NCBI RefSeq assembly: GCF_017814915.1
Contig: NZ_JAGIPZ010000005.1
Span: forward strand, 62,001 to 126,000
Reading direction: 5' to 3'
DNA from: Herbaspirillum sp. LeCh32-8
GTDB lineage: Bacteria > Pseudomonadota > Gammaproteobacteria > Burkholderiales > Burkholderiaceae_D
Length of the DNA: 64,000 nucleotides
This document shows, piece after piece, positions 1 to 9,343 of this stretch. Made by a program: the position numbers and the translations under genes. Under the pieces are notes generated by a model. It was not told where the DNA came from. It did not search any database and was given only the letters and a program-made list of their open reading frames with translations. Positions within the stretch are counted from its first letter, which is position 1. Every line of letters begins with the position of its first letter.

Positions 1-807
1 CAATGGGGCCAGCCCGAGATCTGGCGCGTGATCGCGCAAAACGGTTCGCCGTATTCGCCCTACTATCTGCTGGCCTCGATGGACCTGCGTCAGAATCCCG
101 ACGGCCATATCGTCCAGGCCGCGCCCGAGGCCTCGATCTACCGCACCATCTTCGCCCGCACCTTGTGGATGAGCGCGGTGGTGACCCTGATCACGCTGCT
201 GCTGGCCTATCCGCTGGCCTATTGGCTTTCCACCATGAGCGAGCGTCGCGCCAACCTGCTGATGATCCTGGTGCTGATTCCGTTCTGGACCTCGATCCTG
301 GTGCGCGTGGCGGCCTGGATCGTGCTGCTGCAATCCGAGGGTCTGGTGAACAAGGCGCTGATGCTGAGCGGCCTCGTCCACACGCCGCTGGAAATGGTCT
401 TCAACCGCGTCGGCGTATACGTCTCGATGACGCACATCCTGCTGCCGTTCATGATCCTGCCACTGTACAGCGTGATGAAATCGGTGCCGCCCACTTACCT
501 CAAGGCCGCCGTCTCGCTGGGCAGCCATCCCTTCGCCGCCTTCTGGCGCGTGTACGTGCCGCAGACCTACCCGGGCGTCGGCGCCGGCGTGCTGCTGGTG
601 TTCATCATGGCCGGCGGCTACTACATCACGCCGGCGCTGCTGGGCGGGCCGAATGAGCAGATGGTGAGCTACTTCATCGCCTATTTCATCAACACCACCA
701 TCAACTGGGGCATGGCCTGTGCGCTGGGCGCGCTGCTGCTGACCGGCACCCTGGCGCTGTACACCGTGTACCGCCGTTTTGCCAGGATCGACGTCGGCAT
801 CGGCTGA
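1..807 (+). CDS. ABC transporter permease, PotB-like (5' end outside window)
   Basis: Inner-membrane permease of a spermidine/putrescine-type ABC importer. The reading frame is already open at base 1, so the true N-terminus lies upstream; a GTG at 28 is only an internal candidate. About 268 residues are visible, with several hydrophobic segments and an EAA-type cytoplasmic loop (SLGSHPFAAFWRVYVPQ, about two thirds along) that docks to the ATPase. The next gene is a second permease 37 bp downstream, the usual PotB-PotC order, so the ATPase and binding protein are probably just left of the window. Polyamine specificity is inferred from family resemblance and from the acetylpolyamine amidohydrolase downstream; opines or other amines remain possible. 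Confidence 0.85.
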   Translation, partial: QWGQPEIWRVIAQNGSPYSPYYLLASMDLRQNPDGHIVQAAPEASIYRTIFARTLWMSAVVTLITLLLAYPLAYWLSTMSERRANLLMILVLIPFWTSILVRVAAWIVLLQSEGLVNKALMLSGLVHTPLEMVFNRVGVYVSMTHILLPFMILPLYSVMKSVPPTYLKAAVSLGSHPFAAFWRVYVPQTYPGVGAGVLLVFIMAGGYYITPALLGGPNEQMVSYFIAYFINTTINWGMACALGALLLTGTLALYTVYRRFARIDVGIG

Positions 808-844
808 CGCGCATCACCGCATCCACCCGATTCCGGAGACCGAC

Positions 845-1678
845 ATGAAAAAGCCGCCCCTCTTCCCGCCCTACGTATCGCTGGCCGAACGCGTATGGTT
901 CTTCGCACACCGCAGCTTCAGCCTGCTGGTGCTGCTGTTCCTGGTACTGCCGATCCTGGTGATGATCCCGTTGTCGTTCTCCGACAGCAGCTTCCTGATG
1001 TATCCGATCAAGGGCTGGTCGCTGCGCTGGTACCAGAACCTGTTCGCCTCCGACGACTGGATCCGCGCCGCACAGAACAGCTTCATCGTCGCGCCCGCGG
1101 CCACCGTCATCGCCACCGTGCTGGGCACACTGGCCGCCGTCGGCCTGAACAAGGCCGACTTCCGCGGCAAGGGCGTGCTGATGGCGATCCTGATCTCGCC
1201 CATGATCGTGCCGGTAGTGGTGGTCGGCGTGGGCGTATACATGTTCTTCGCCCGCATCGGCCTGGCCGACAGCTACCTCGGCCTGATCCTGGCGCATGCA
1301 GCGCTGGGCGCGCCGTTCGTGGTCACCACCGTGCTGGCCACGCTGCAGGGGTTCAATCACAACCTGGTGCGCGCCAGCCTGAGCCTGGGCGCCGGGCCGC
1401 TGCGCACCTTCTGGCGCATCACGCTGCCGGTGATTGCGCCGGGCCTGATCTCGGGCGCGCTGTTCGCCTTCGCGACCTCGTTTGACGAAGTGGTGCTGAC
1501 GCTCTTCGTGGCCGGCCCCAATCAGGCCACGCTGCCGCGCCAGATGTTCGCCGGCATCAAGGACAACATCAGCCCGACCATCGCCGCGCTGGCCACCATC
1601 CTCATCATCTTCTCGACCTGCCTGCTGCTGGCCCTGGAATGGCTGCGCGGGCGCAATAAGGCGGCCGCGCGCATCTGA
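845..1678 (+). CDS. ABC transporter permease, PotC-like
   Basis: Second membrane subunit of the same importer, 277 residues from the ATG at 845. The N-terminal part has one transmembrane helix (about residues 25-47), followed by a periplasmic stretch and a five-helix permease core. The EAA loop is visible as SLGAGPLRTFWRITLPVI near residue 180. The conserved FATSFDEVVLTLF segment is typical of PotC proteins. The GTG/ATG upstream in the same frame overlaps the preceding gene and gives no better start. It forms a pair with the upstream permease and precedes a semialdehyde dehydrogenase, consistent with uptake and oxidation of an amine-derived substrate. Confidence 0.87.
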   Translation: MKKPPLFPPYVSLAERVWFFAHRSFSLLVLLFLVLPILVMIPLSFSDSSFLMYPIKGWSLRWYQNLFASDDWIRAAQNSFIVAPAATVIATVLGTLAAVGLNKADFRGKGVLMAILISPMIVPVVVVGVGVYMFFARIGLADSYLGLILAHAALGAPFVVTTVLATLQGFNHNLVRASLSLGAGPLRTFWRITLPVIAPGLISGALFAFATSFDEVVLTLFVAGPNQATLPRQMFAGIKDNISPTIAALATILIIFSTCLLLALEWLRGRNKAAARI

Positions 1679-1709
1679 CGCGCCGCCCCATCACACTGGA
1701 ACCCTCGCC

Positions 1710-3164
1710 ATGCTGCAACTGAACGATCCCTCCCTGCTGCGCCAGCAAGCCTACATCGACGGCGCCTGGTGCGACGCCGATGACGGCGCCGCCTTCGACG
1801 TCGTCAACCCGGCCAACGGCCGGCGCTTGGGCCAGGTACCCATGATGGGCGCGGCCGAAACGCGCCGCGCCATCGAAGCCGCCGACGCCGCCTGGCCTGC
1901 ATGGAAAAAGAAGACCGCCAAGGAGCGCAGCGTCATCCTGCGCCGTTGGCACGAACTGATGCTGGCCAACGCCAACGACCTGGCGTTGATCATGACCGCC
2001 GAACAGGGCAAGCCGCTGGCCGAAGCCCGGGGCGAGATCGGCTATGCCGCGTCCTTCATCGAATGGTTCGCCGAGGAAGGCAAGCGCACCTACGGCGACA
2101 CCATTCCCTCGCCGTCGCCGTCCAGCCGCATCGTGGTGGTGAAAGAGGCGATCGGCGTCTGCGCGGCCATCACGCCGTGGAATTTCCCGGCGGCGATGAT
2201 CACCCGCAAGGCCGGACCGGCGCTGGCCGCGGGTTGCCCGATGATCTTGAAGCCGGCCGAAGCCACGCCGTTCTCGGCGCTGGCGCTGGCGGTGCTGGCC
2301 GAACGCGCCGGCATCCCTGCCGGGGTGTTCAGCGTGGTCACCGGCTCGCCCAAGGAGATCGGCGGCGAAATGACCTCCAACCCCATCGTACGCAAGCTCT
2401 CCTTCACCGGCTCCACCGCCGTGGGCAAGCTGCTGATGCAGCAATGCGCCGCCAGCATCAAGAAGTTGTCGCTGGAGCTGGGCGGCAATGCGCCCTTCAT
2501 CGTGTTCGACGATGCCGACCTGGACGCCGCGGTAGAGGGCGCGATCGCCTCCAAGTACCGCAACGCCGGCCAGACCTGCGTGTGCGCCAACCGTATCTAT
2601 GTGCAGGACGGCGTCTATGACGCCTTCGCCGCCAAACTGGTGGCTGCGGTGCAACGACTGAAGGTCGGCGACGGCATGGAAAACGGCGTCACCACCGGCC
2701 CGCTGATCAACGAGCAGGCAGTGCAAAAGGTCGAGCAGCACGTCGCCGACGCCGTCGCCAAGGGCGCGCGCGTGCTGCTGGGCGGCCATCGCCATGCGTT
2801 GGGTCACGGCTTCTTTGAGCCGACCGTGCTGGCCGACGTGACGCCGGCCATGCGCGTGGCGCGCGAGGAAACCTTCGGCCCGATGGCGCCGCTGTTCCGC
2901 TTCAAGACCGATGAAGAAGCGGTGGCGCTGGCCAACGATACCGAGTTCGGCCTGGCCAGCTATTTCTACTCGCGCGACATCGGTCGCATCTGGCGCGTGG
3001 CCGAGGGGCTGGAGTCTGGCATGGTAGGCATAAACACCGGTTTGATTTCGAACGAGGTGGCGCCTTTCGGCGGCGTCAAGCAGTCCGGCCTGGGACGCGA
3101 GGGCTCGCACTACGGACTGGACGACTACCTGGTCATCAAGTACCTCTGCATGGGCGGCATCTGA
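1710..3164 (+). CDS. gabD: NAD(P)-dependent succinate-semialdehyde dehydrogenase family protein
   Basis: Cytosolic aldehyde dehydrogenase of 484 residues, the normal GabD length. It oxidises an omega-semialdehyde such as succinate semialdehyde to the acid. The catalytic glutamate sits in LELGGN (E256) and the nucleophilic cysteine in GQTCVC (C290), with the usual 34-residue spacing; ITPWNFPAAMITRK near 160 is the cofactor-binding stretch. In polyamine breakdown putrescine yields GABA and then succinate semialdehyde, so the place behind two Pot-like permeases makes sense. Glutarate-semialdehyde activity (5-aminovalerate route) cannot be excluded from sequence. Confidence 0.88.
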   Translation: MLQLNDPSLLRQQAYIDGAWCDADDGAAFDVVNPANGRRLGQVPMMGAAETRRAIEAADAAWPAWKKKTAKERSVILRRWHELMLANANDLALIMTAEQGKPLAEARGEIGYAASFIEWFAEEGKRTYGDTIPSPSPSSRIVVVKEAIGVCAAITPWNFPAAMITRKAGPALAAGCPMILKPAEATPFSALALAVLAERAGIPAGVFSVVTGSPKEIGGEMTSNPIVRKLSFTGSTAVGKLLMQQCAASIKKLSLELGGNAPFIVFDDADLDAAVEGAIASKYRNAGQTCVCANRIYVQDGVYDAFAAKLVAAVQRLKVGDGMENGVTTGPLINEQAVQKVEQHVADAVAKGARVLLGGHRHALGHGFFEPTVLADVTPAMRVAREETFGPMAPLFRFKTDEEAVALANDTEFGLASYFYSRDIGRIWRVAEGLESGMVGINTGLISNEVAPFGGVKQSGLGREGSHYGLDDYLVIKYLCMGGI

Positions 3165-3186
3165 CGCGCCGCCCCCTTCTTTTTTC
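3152..3186 (+). terminator. Possible Rho-independent terminator after gabD
   Basis: GGGCGGC (3152-3158) can pair with GCCGCCC (3168-3174), followed by CCTTCTTTTTT. The left arm lies in the last codons of the dehydrogenase gene, which is unusual but not rare. The 245-bp gap to the MFS gene then starts a new transcript. Confidence 0.45.
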
Positions 3187-3409
3187 CCGATTTGCAGGAT
3201 AGGAACCGGGACACTTTCCCGCCGTACGGCTCATCCTGAGCCGTGCGGCGCCGCCGCATTTGCGCCCGCCGCAAACCCGCGCCCAGTCTGGACGCACATA
3301 AGTCTGAGCAATATGCAAAATTAGAAATCATAATTTTTCTTATGACAACGAGGGACGTATAAATCTGTTCTCGCACCATCACTTCATAAAATAAACGGGA
3401 GAGCAGAAC

Positions 3410-4753
3410 ATGAGCAGCAGCATCGCCACTCAGCGTCACCAGCCGGTCCGCGCATCGCTGGCCGCCTTCGTCGGCACCATGATCGAATGGTACGACTTCT
3501 ATATCTACGCCACGGCCGCCGCACTGGTGTTCGGCAAGCTGTTCTTCCCCACCACCACGGGCTTTTACGGCACGCTGGCCTCGTTCGGCACCTTCGCCGT
3601 CGGCTTCCTGGCGCGCCCCTTGGGCGGTGCGGTGTTCGGCTACGTCGGCGACCGCATCGGCCGCAAGAAGTCGCTGGTAGTGACCCTGTTGATGATGGGC
3701 ACGGTCACGGTGCTGATCGGCCTGCTGCCGACCTACGCCAGCATCGGCGTGTGGGCCCCGGTGGCACTGGTGGCGCTGCGCTTCATCCAGGGCATCGCGG
3801 TAGGCGGCGAATGGGGCGGCGCGGTGCTGATGGCCAGCGAACATTCGCCCGATCGCAGCAAGCGCACCTTCCTGGCCTCCTTCGCCCAACTCGGCAGCCC
3901 GGCGGGCCTGATCCTGGCCACGCTGATGTTCAAACTGGTCAGCTCGCTGGACAACGAGGTCTTCCTCGACTGGGGCTGGCGCGTGCCCTTCCTGCTGAGC
4001 GCCGTGCTGCTGGCGGTGGGCTTTGCGATCCGCCTGTCGGTGAACGAATCGCCGGACTTTCTTGAAGAGCAGGCGCGGCGCGAGCAAGCCTCCCGCGAAG
4101 CCCGCGCCGCCAAGGACAGCGCGCCGCTGGCCGAAGTGCTCAAGAGCGCGCCCGGCCTGCTGGCCCTGGCCATCGGCGCCAACGTGCTGGGCATCGCCGG
4201 CTTCTATTTCACCAATACCTTCATGCTGGTCTACACCACGCAATACCTGCACCTGCAGCGCGGCCTGGTGCTGAACTGCCTGCTGGTGGTGTCGGTGATG
4301 CAGTTCTTCATCACGCCGCTGTCGGCGCACATCGCCCGCAAGGTCGGCAACCACCGCTTCCTGGTGCTGGCCTCGGCCTTGTCCATCCTTTCACCCTACG
4401 TCATGTTCTCGCTGGTGGACATCGGCTCGCTGCCGGCCGTCACGCTGGGCGTGGCCGTCGCGATCCTGTTCATCGGCGCCTATTACGCGGTGATCGCCGG
4501 CTTCATCAGCGACGCCTTCCCGACCCGCATCCGCTATACCGGCATCTCGATGGCCTACCAGGTCTCGGGCGCCATCTTCGGCGGCCTCACGCCGCTGCTG
4601 GGCACCGTGCTGGCGGAAAAATTCCAGGGCCACTGGTGGCCGCTGGCGTTGCTGTTCTCGGGCATCTCGCTGATCTCGCTGTTGTGCGTCTCGCGCCTGG
4701 GGCCGCAACGCCAGGCCGCCGCCGCCGCCTTCAAGCTGCAGCAGGAGATCTGA
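3410..4753 (+). CDS. MFS transporter, metabolite:H+ symporter (MHS) family
   Basis: Twelve-helix inner-membrane symporter of 447 residues. The N-terminal FVGTMIEWYDFYIY motif (about 19-32), GDRIGRKK between helices 2 and 3 (about 79-86) and ALRFIQGIAVGGEWGGA near 122-138 are hallmarks of the MHS family, which carries shikimate, alpha-ketoglutarate, proline/betaine and similar organic acids with protons. The start is set by GGGAG about eight bases before ATG 3410. Its stop codon overlaps the next start (TGATG at 4751-4755), so transport is translationally coupled to an acetylpolyamine amidohydrolase; an amide or N-acetylated amine substrate is a reasonable inference but is not shown. Confidence 0.88.
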   Translation: MSSSIATQRHQPVRASLAAFVGTMIEWYDFYIYATAAALVFGKLFFPTTTGFYGTLASFGTFAVGFLARPLGGAVFGYVGDRIGRKKSLVVTLLMMGTVTVLIGLLPTYASIGVWAPVALVALRFIQGIAVGGEWGGAVLMASEHSPDRSKRTFLASFAQLGSPAGLILATLMFKLVSSLDNEVFLDWGWRVPFLLSAVLLAVGFAIRLSVNESPDFLEEQARREQASREARAAKDSAPLAEVLKSAPGLLALAIGANVLGIAGFYFTNTFMLVYTTQYLHLQRGLVLNCLLVVSVMQFFITPLSAHIARKVGNHRFLVLASALSILSPYVMFSLVDIGSLPAVTLGVAVAILFIGAYYAVIAGFISDAFPTRIRYTGISMAYQVSGAIFGGLTPLLGTVLAEKFQGHWWPLALLFSGISLISLLCVSRLGPQRQAAAAAFKLQQEI

Positions 4754-5772
4754 TGAAAGCCTTCTACCATCCCGACCAGAAACTGCATCATCCGCAAAGC
4801 TACTATTCGCGCGGCAAGATGCGCGTGCCGCAGGAGGTGCCGCAGCGCCTGGACGAGCTGGCCGCGCTGGCCGGCCGCATCGGCTTCGACGTGCAGCGGC
4901 CGGCCGATGCAGGCGCGGCCGCCATCGGCGCCGTCCATGCGCTGGACTACCTGCAGTTCCTGCAGGACGCTCACGCGCAATGGATGGCCCTGCCCGACGA
5001 CTGGGGCAACGAAGTAGTCTCCAACATCTTCGTGCGCGAACCCAACCCGCTGCGCGGGGTGCTGGCCAAGGCGGCGCACTACCTGGCCGACGGCAGCTGC
5101 CCGGTGGGGCCGCAGACCTGGCGCTCCGCCTACTGGTCGGCGCAATGCGCCATTGCCGGCGCCCAGGCGCTGCTGCAGGGTGAGCGCCAGGCCTACGCCA
5201 TCTGCCGCCCGCCCGGCCATCACGCGCGACGCGATGCCGCCGGCGGTTTCTGCTACCTCAACAATGCCGCCATCGCCGCCCAGATGCTGAGCGAAAAGCA
5301 CCAGCGCGTGCTGGTGCTGGACACCGACATGCACCACGGCCAGGGCATCCAGGAAATCTTCTACAGCCGGCGCGACGTGATGTACGTCTCCATCCACGGC
5401 GACCCGGAAAACTTCTATCCGGTAGTCGCCGGCTTCGAGGACGAGCGCGGCAGCGGCGAAGGCCATGGCTACAATCTCAACCTGCCGATGCCGCACCATT
5501 CGCCGGAGTCAGTCTTCTTCGAGCGGCTGGCGCAGGCATGCCGCGCCATCGAGCTGTACCAGCCGCAGGCGCTGGTATTGAGCCTGGGCTTCGACATCTT
5601 CGAGAAGGATCCGCAGGCCATGGTGGGCGTCACCGCCGCCGGCTTCGAGCGTCTGGGCCGAGCGGTCGGCCGCTTCGGCCTGCCTACGCTGGTGGTGCAG
5701 GAAGGCGGTTACTATATCGAGGGCCTGCAGGACAATGCCGAGCGCTTCTTCGCCGGACTGGCGCATCCTTGA
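4753..5772 (+). CDS. Acetylpolyamine amidohydrolase (histone-deacetylase family)
   Basis: Zinc amidohydrolase of 339 residues that removes acetyl groups from acetylated polyamines. All catalytic features are visible: tandem histidines in RPPGHHA (H156, H157), zinc ligands in DTDMHHGQG (D192 and H194) and GFDIFEKDP (D281), and the transition-state tyrosine in EGGYY (Y320). The 89-residue spacing between the two aspartate ligands and the overall length match bacterial acetylpolyamine amidohydrolases rather than eukaryotic HDACs. The start is fixed by the TGATG overlap with the MFS gene. Together with Pot-like permeases and GabD it points to catabolism of N-acetylated polyamines. Confidence 0.9.
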   Translation: MKAFYHPDQKLHHPQSYYSRGKMRVPQEVPQRLDELAALAGRIGFDVQRPADAGAAAIGAVHALDYLQFLQDAHAQWMALPDDWGNEVVSNIFVREPNPLRGVLAKAAHYLADGSCPVGPQTWRSAYWSAQCAIAGAQALLQGERQAYAICRPPGHHARRDAAGGFCYLNNAAIAAQMLSEKHQRVLVLDTDMHHGQGIQEIFYSRRDVMYVSIHGDPENFYPVVAGFEDERGSGEGHGYNLNLPMPHHSPESVFFERLAQACRAIELYQPQALVLSLGFDIFEKDPQAMVGVTAAGFERLGRAVGRFGLPTLVVQEGGYYIEGLQDNAERFFAGLAHP

Positions 5773-5893
5773 GCGCCATCGGCGGCTGGCGGCCGGCTGC
5801 GGGCCGATGACCAACCACCCAGCCAGCCGCCCGATGACCATCGCCGACCACACCGCCCCGCGCCTCCTGCATCCCTCGCTCTCCTCCGAGCGC

Positions 5894-6811
5894 ATGGACT
5901 GGAACCTGCTGCGCACCTTCATGTTCGTCGTCCAGGAGCGTGGCGTAGGGCGCGCCGCCAACGTGCTGTGCCTGAGCCAGCCGGCAGTCAGCCAGGCGCT
6001 GCGCCGGCTGGAGGAGACCGTGGGCGGGGTGCTGCTGCACCGGCGCAACGGCGAATTCCGCCTGACCACGCTGGGTGAGGAAATCTACGCCGTGGCGCGC
6101 GAGATGTACGGCATGGTCTCGCGCATCGACGGCGCCGCCGGCCATGCCACCGACGACGTGGCCGGCACCTTGCGCCTGATGCTCATGAGCCGGGTGCAGA
6201 GCGCGGCCTACGACGATTTTCTCGCGCAGTTCCACCGCCGCTACCCCAAGGTCGAGTTCCGCATCGACGTGATGCAAAGCGCCGCCATCCTCGATGCCCT
6301 GGCCAAGGGCACCACCGCGCTCGGCTTGTGCCTGTGCCGCAAACCGGTGGAAAAACTCGAACGCCGCCTGTTCCTGCGCCACCGTTACGTGATCGTATGC
6401 GGCCGCCACCACCCCCTGTTTGCCCAACGCGCGGTCGGCATCGACGACATCCTCGGCCAGAACTTCGTCTGCTTCGCCAGCGACCAGCTGGGCGATACGC
6501 TGTCGCCGTTGACGGTATTTCGCGACCAGCAGGGCTTCACCGGCCACATCGCCGGCACCTCGCCGCATGTGGAGGAAATCCGCCGCATGGTGGTGGCCGG
6601 CGTCGGCCTGAGCTTCCTGCCCGAGCATCTGATCCGCCAGGACGTCGCCGACGGCGAGCTCAAGATCCTGCAGGCCGGCGGCCCGGTGGCCGAGATCGAT
6701 GTATTCCTGACCTGGCACCGGCAGCGCAAGCTGTCGGCGCCGGAGCAGGCCTTCCTCGATGCGTTCGAGCGCTTCCTGCAGCGCGTGCCGCTGGAAGTGC
6801 GCACCGCCTAG
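5894..6811 (+). CDS. LysR-family transcriptional regulator
   Basis: LysR regulator of 305 residues from ATG 5894; in-frame ATGs at 5807 and 5834 would add an unlikely tail before the helix-turn-helix, and the family usually begins a few residues before LLRTF. The winged HTH spans about residues 4-62 (CLSQPAVSQALRRLEE is the recognition helix), followed by a two-lobed effector domain containing RMVVAGVGLSFLPEHL. It sits 34 bp after the amidohydrolase gene (121 bp measured to the preferred start) on the same strand, so it may be co-transcribed and control the polyamine cluster. No operator was identified. Confidence 0.85.
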   Translation: MDWNLLRTFMFVVQERGVGRAANVLCLSQPAVSQALRRLEETVGGVLLHRRNGEFRLTTLGEEIYAVAREMYGMVSRIDGAAGHATDDVAGTLRLMLMSRVQSAAYDDFLAQFHRRYPKVEFRIDVMQSAAILDALAKGTTALGLCLCRKPVEKLERRLFLRHRYVIVCGRHHPLFAQRAVGIDDILGQNFVCFASDQLGDTLSPLTVFRDQQGFTGHIAGTSPHVEEIRRMVVAGVGLSFLPEHLIRQDVADGELKILQAGGPVAEIDVFLTWHRQRKLSAPEQAFLDAFERFLQRVPLEVRTA

Positions 6812-6872
6812 GCCGCCCCTGATCGTCAGGGTTGCGCAACATCCCCTTCCCCAAGTTCGAATTTCGACTGCG

Positions 6873-6908
6873 AAAAAAAAGCGGGCCGCAACATCCGCCG
6901 CGGCCCGC
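6873..6908 (-). terminator. Rho-independent terminator of the liv operon
   Basis: On the minus strand GCGGGCCGC pairs with GCGGCCCGC (6900-6908 with 6881-6889; 10-nt loop) and is followed by eight T residues. It lies 17 bp beyond the livF stop codon and closes the livKHMGF transcript. Confidence 0.85.
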
Positions 6909-6924
6909 CAAGGTCATCGCCGCA

Positions 6925-7644
6925 TCATGCAGCGCGACCGCCCAGGTACAGCTCCCGCACCTGCGGGTCGTTCATCAGCGCGTCGGCCTTGCCGGTCAGC
7001 GCCACCGCGCCCATCGACAACACATAGGCACGGTCGGAGATGCGCAGCGCCTCCATCGCGTTCTGCTCCACCATGAGGATGGTGACCTCCTCCTTGGCGC
7101 GCACCTCGCGGATGGCCTCGAACACTTCCAGCAGCACCTTGGGCGACAGGCCGGCCGAAGGCTCGTCGAGCAGCAGCAGGCGCGGGCGCGGCATCAGCGC
7201 GCGCGCCAGCGCCAGGATCTGGCGTTCGCCGCCGGACATGGACGCGGCCGGCGCGTTGAACTTCAGCTTCAGCACCGGATACAGCTCGCACAGCTCCTCC
7301 ATGCGCAGGCGCGCATCGCGCTCGCGCATGTAGTGGCCGCCGACCTGCAGGTTCTCGCGGATGGTCAGCGCCGAAAACACGTTCTCGGTCTGCGGCACGA
7401 AACCGATGCCGCAATGGCGGATCTTGTGATGCACCGGCAGCGCCGAGACATCCTCGCCCAGCAGCGTGATGCTGCCCTCGCGCGGCTTGAGAAAGCCGGC
7501 GATGGTCTTGAGCAGCGTGGACTTGCCGCAGCCGTTGGGCCCCAGCAGCGTGACGATTTCCGCATGCGCGGCTTGCAGCGTCATGCCCTTGAGGATGTCG
7601 ACCTCGGGGCTGTAGCCGGCGACGACGTGGTCGATGGTGATCAT
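6925..7644 (-). CDS. livF: Branched-chain amino acid-type ABC transporter ATPase LivF
   Basis: Second ATPase subunit of a Liv-type amino-acid importer, 239 residues, at the inner face of the membrane. Walker A is GPNGCGKST (35-43), the signature is SMSGGE (135-140) and Walker B is LLLLDEP (156-162). The start is taken at 7644 because it overlaps the livG stop as ATGA, the same coupling used elsewhere in this operon; upstream in-frame codons would lie inside livG. It is the last gene before a strong terminator. The substrate is not readable from the ATPase; branched-chain amino acids, proline, urea or short amides are all known for the family. Confidence 0.92.
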   Translation of the reverse strand: MITIDHVVAGYSPEVDILKGMTLQAAHAEIVTLLGPNGCGKSTLLKTIAGFLKPREGSITLLGEDVSALPVHHKIRHCGIGFVPQTENVFSALTIRENLQVGGHYMRERDARLRMEELCELYPVLKLKFNAPAASMSGGERQILALARALMPRPRLLLLDEPSAGLSPKVLLEVFEAIREVRAKEEVTILMVEQNAMEALRISDRAYVLSMGAVALTGKADALMNDPQVRELYLGGRAA

Positions 7645-8459
7645 TGCGCGGCCTCCCCGGTCACGGTTTGCGGATGGACTTCCCGGTGCGCGCCGCCGCC
7701 CAGATAGGCTTGCAGCACGCGCTCGTTGGACGACAGCTGGTCCGGATGACAACTGGCCACGATGTGGCCGCGGTCCAGCACGATGCAGCGGGTGCAGACT
7801 TCACGGATGAAGTGCATGTCGTGCTCCACGATCACCAGCGTCATGCCCTGGCGGTTCAGACGCTTCAGGGCCTGCACGATGTCGTTGCGCAGGTTGGGGT
7901 GCACGCCGGCGGTGGGCTCGTCGAGCATCACCATCTGCGGGTTGCCCATCAGCGCGCAGACGATGCCCAGCAGCTTCTTCTGCCCGCCCGACAAGGCGGC
8001 GGCCGGCAGGTCGCGCACGTGGGTCAGCAGCAGCTCGTGCAACAGGCGCGTGGCCTTGTCGCGCGCGGCCGCCTCGGCGCCGCGCACGCCGGTGCTGTTG
8101 AGCAGCGTCTCCCAGAAGCCATGGTGGGTGGTGGCGGCGGCCATCGCCACTTCCATCACCGACATCATGGCCGGCATCGACGGCAGCTGGAAGGTGCGCG
8201 CGATGCCGCGGGCGACGATGCGGTCCGCGGCCAGCCTGCCGATCTCCTCGCCGCGATAGCGGATGGAGCCGCTGTCGATGGCCTCGAAGCCGGTGATGGT
8301 GTTCAACAGCGTGCTCTTGCCGGAGCCGTTGGGCCCCAGCAAGCCGACGATCTCGCCCTCAGCGATGCCGAAGCTCACATCCTGCAGCACGCGGTTGCCG
8401 CCGAAGGCCTTGGCCAGCGACGCCACCTGGAGCAATGGTTCTTGTTGCGGGGTCGTCAT
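7641..8459 (-). CDS. livG: Branched-chain amino acid-type ABC transporter ATPase LivG
   Basis: First ATPase subunit, 272 residues. Walker A GPNGSGKST (42-50), signature AALSGGQ (154-160), Walker B QMVMLDEP (175-182) and a C-terminal BCA_ABC_TP_C-like tail with YLGGG near 254-258 are visible. It overlaps livM by four bases at its start (ATGA) and livF by four at its stop, so the ATPases and the permease are translationally coupled. It pairs with LivF to drive amino-acid uptake. Confidence 0.92.
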   Translation of the reverse strand: MTTPQQEPLLQVASLAKAFGGNRVLQDVSFGIAEGEIVGLLGPNGSGKSTLLNTITGFEAIDSGSIRYRGEEIGRLAADRIVARGIARTFQLPSMPAMMSVMEVAMAAATTHHGFWETLLNSTGVRGAEAAARDKATRLLHELLLTHVRDLPAAALSGGQKKLLGIVCALMGNPQMVMLDEPTAGVHPNLRNDIVQALKRLNRQGMTLVIVEHDMHFIREVCTRCIVLDRGHIVASCHPDQLSSNERVLQAYLGGGAHREVHPQTVTGEAAQ

Positions 8460-9343
8460 TGGATCTTCCTCAGTTTTTCAGGTACCAGGCCCTGGCTGCG
8501 CCACATCAGCGAAGCCAGCAGGATCAGGCCGATCAGGCCGATGCGCAGCGCGCCGGCGATGTCGGAGCCGAACTGGAAATAATCCTTGGCGAACGGCACC
8601 AGCGAATACGCCGCCTGCACCAGCACCACGCCGGTGATGACGCCGGCGGTGTTGCCCATGCCGCCGATCATCAGCATGGTCCACAGCATGAAGGTCTCCG
8701 AGGCCAGCATGTAGTCGGGACCGGCGAAGCTCATGTAGTGCGCGTACAGCGAGCCGGCGATGGCGGTCGCCGCAGCGCCGGCCATGATGGCGCGCGACTT
8801 GAGCGAGCGCAGGTCGTAACCCATGCAGGCGGCCAGCTTGGGTTCCTCGCGCATCAGGCGCAGCGCGCGCCCGAAGCGGCCGTTGCCCAGGCGCGCGCAA
8901 GCCAGCGCGAGCGCGGCCAGCACCGCCAGCACCAGCGCCATGAAGGCCAGCGCGTTCCACGGTTTGGGCAGGTCGCCGAACAGCGAGGGGATTGCGCTGA
9001 TGCCCTGCGCGCCGCCGGTCAGCCAGTCCTCGTTGGTGGCGATGGTGCGCAGGATTTCGGCGATGGCCAGCGTAGCGATGCCCCAGTAGTCGGAACCGAG
9101 CTGGCGGCCCAGGCGGGCGATGCCCCAGCCCAGGGCGACGGCGAGCGCCACGCCGATGGCCGCGCCCAGCGCGGCCGGATAGCCGGCGGCGATGGTGATG
9201 CCGGTGGCGTAGGCGCCGATGCCGGCGAAGGCGATATGACCGAAATTGAGCAGGCCGGAATAGCCCGCCTGCAGGTTCAGGCCCAGCGCCATGATGGCGT
9301 AGATGCCGGCGATGGTGACGGAGAAGACCAAGAAATCAAACAC
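8456..9343 (-). CDS. livM: Branched-chain amino acid-type ABC transporter permease LivM
   Basis: Polytopic permease of 295 residues. The conserved LNLQAGYSGLLNFGHIAF segment (about 22-39) is diagnostic of LivM. The start is a GTG at 9343 preceded by GAGGTG five bases upstream; this start lies inside the end of livH, overlapping it by eight bases. Hydrophobic helices continue to the C-terminus, which ends in a short basic tail. It forms the membrane pore together with LivH. Confidence 0.9.
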   Translation of the reverse strand: MFDFLVFSVTIAGIYAIMALGLNLQAGYSGLLNFGHIAFAGIGAYATGITIAAGYPAALGAAIGVALAVALGWGIARLGRQLGSDYWGIATLAIAEILRTIATNEDWLTGGAQGISAIPSLFGDLPKPWNALAFMALVLAVLAALALACARLGNGRFGRALRLMREEPKLAACMGYDLRSLKSRAIMAGAAATAIAGSLYAHYMSFAGPDYMLASETFMLWTMLMIGGMGNTAGVITGVVLVQAAYSLVPFAKDYFQFGSDIAGALRIGLIGLILLASLMWRSQGLVPEKLRKIQ

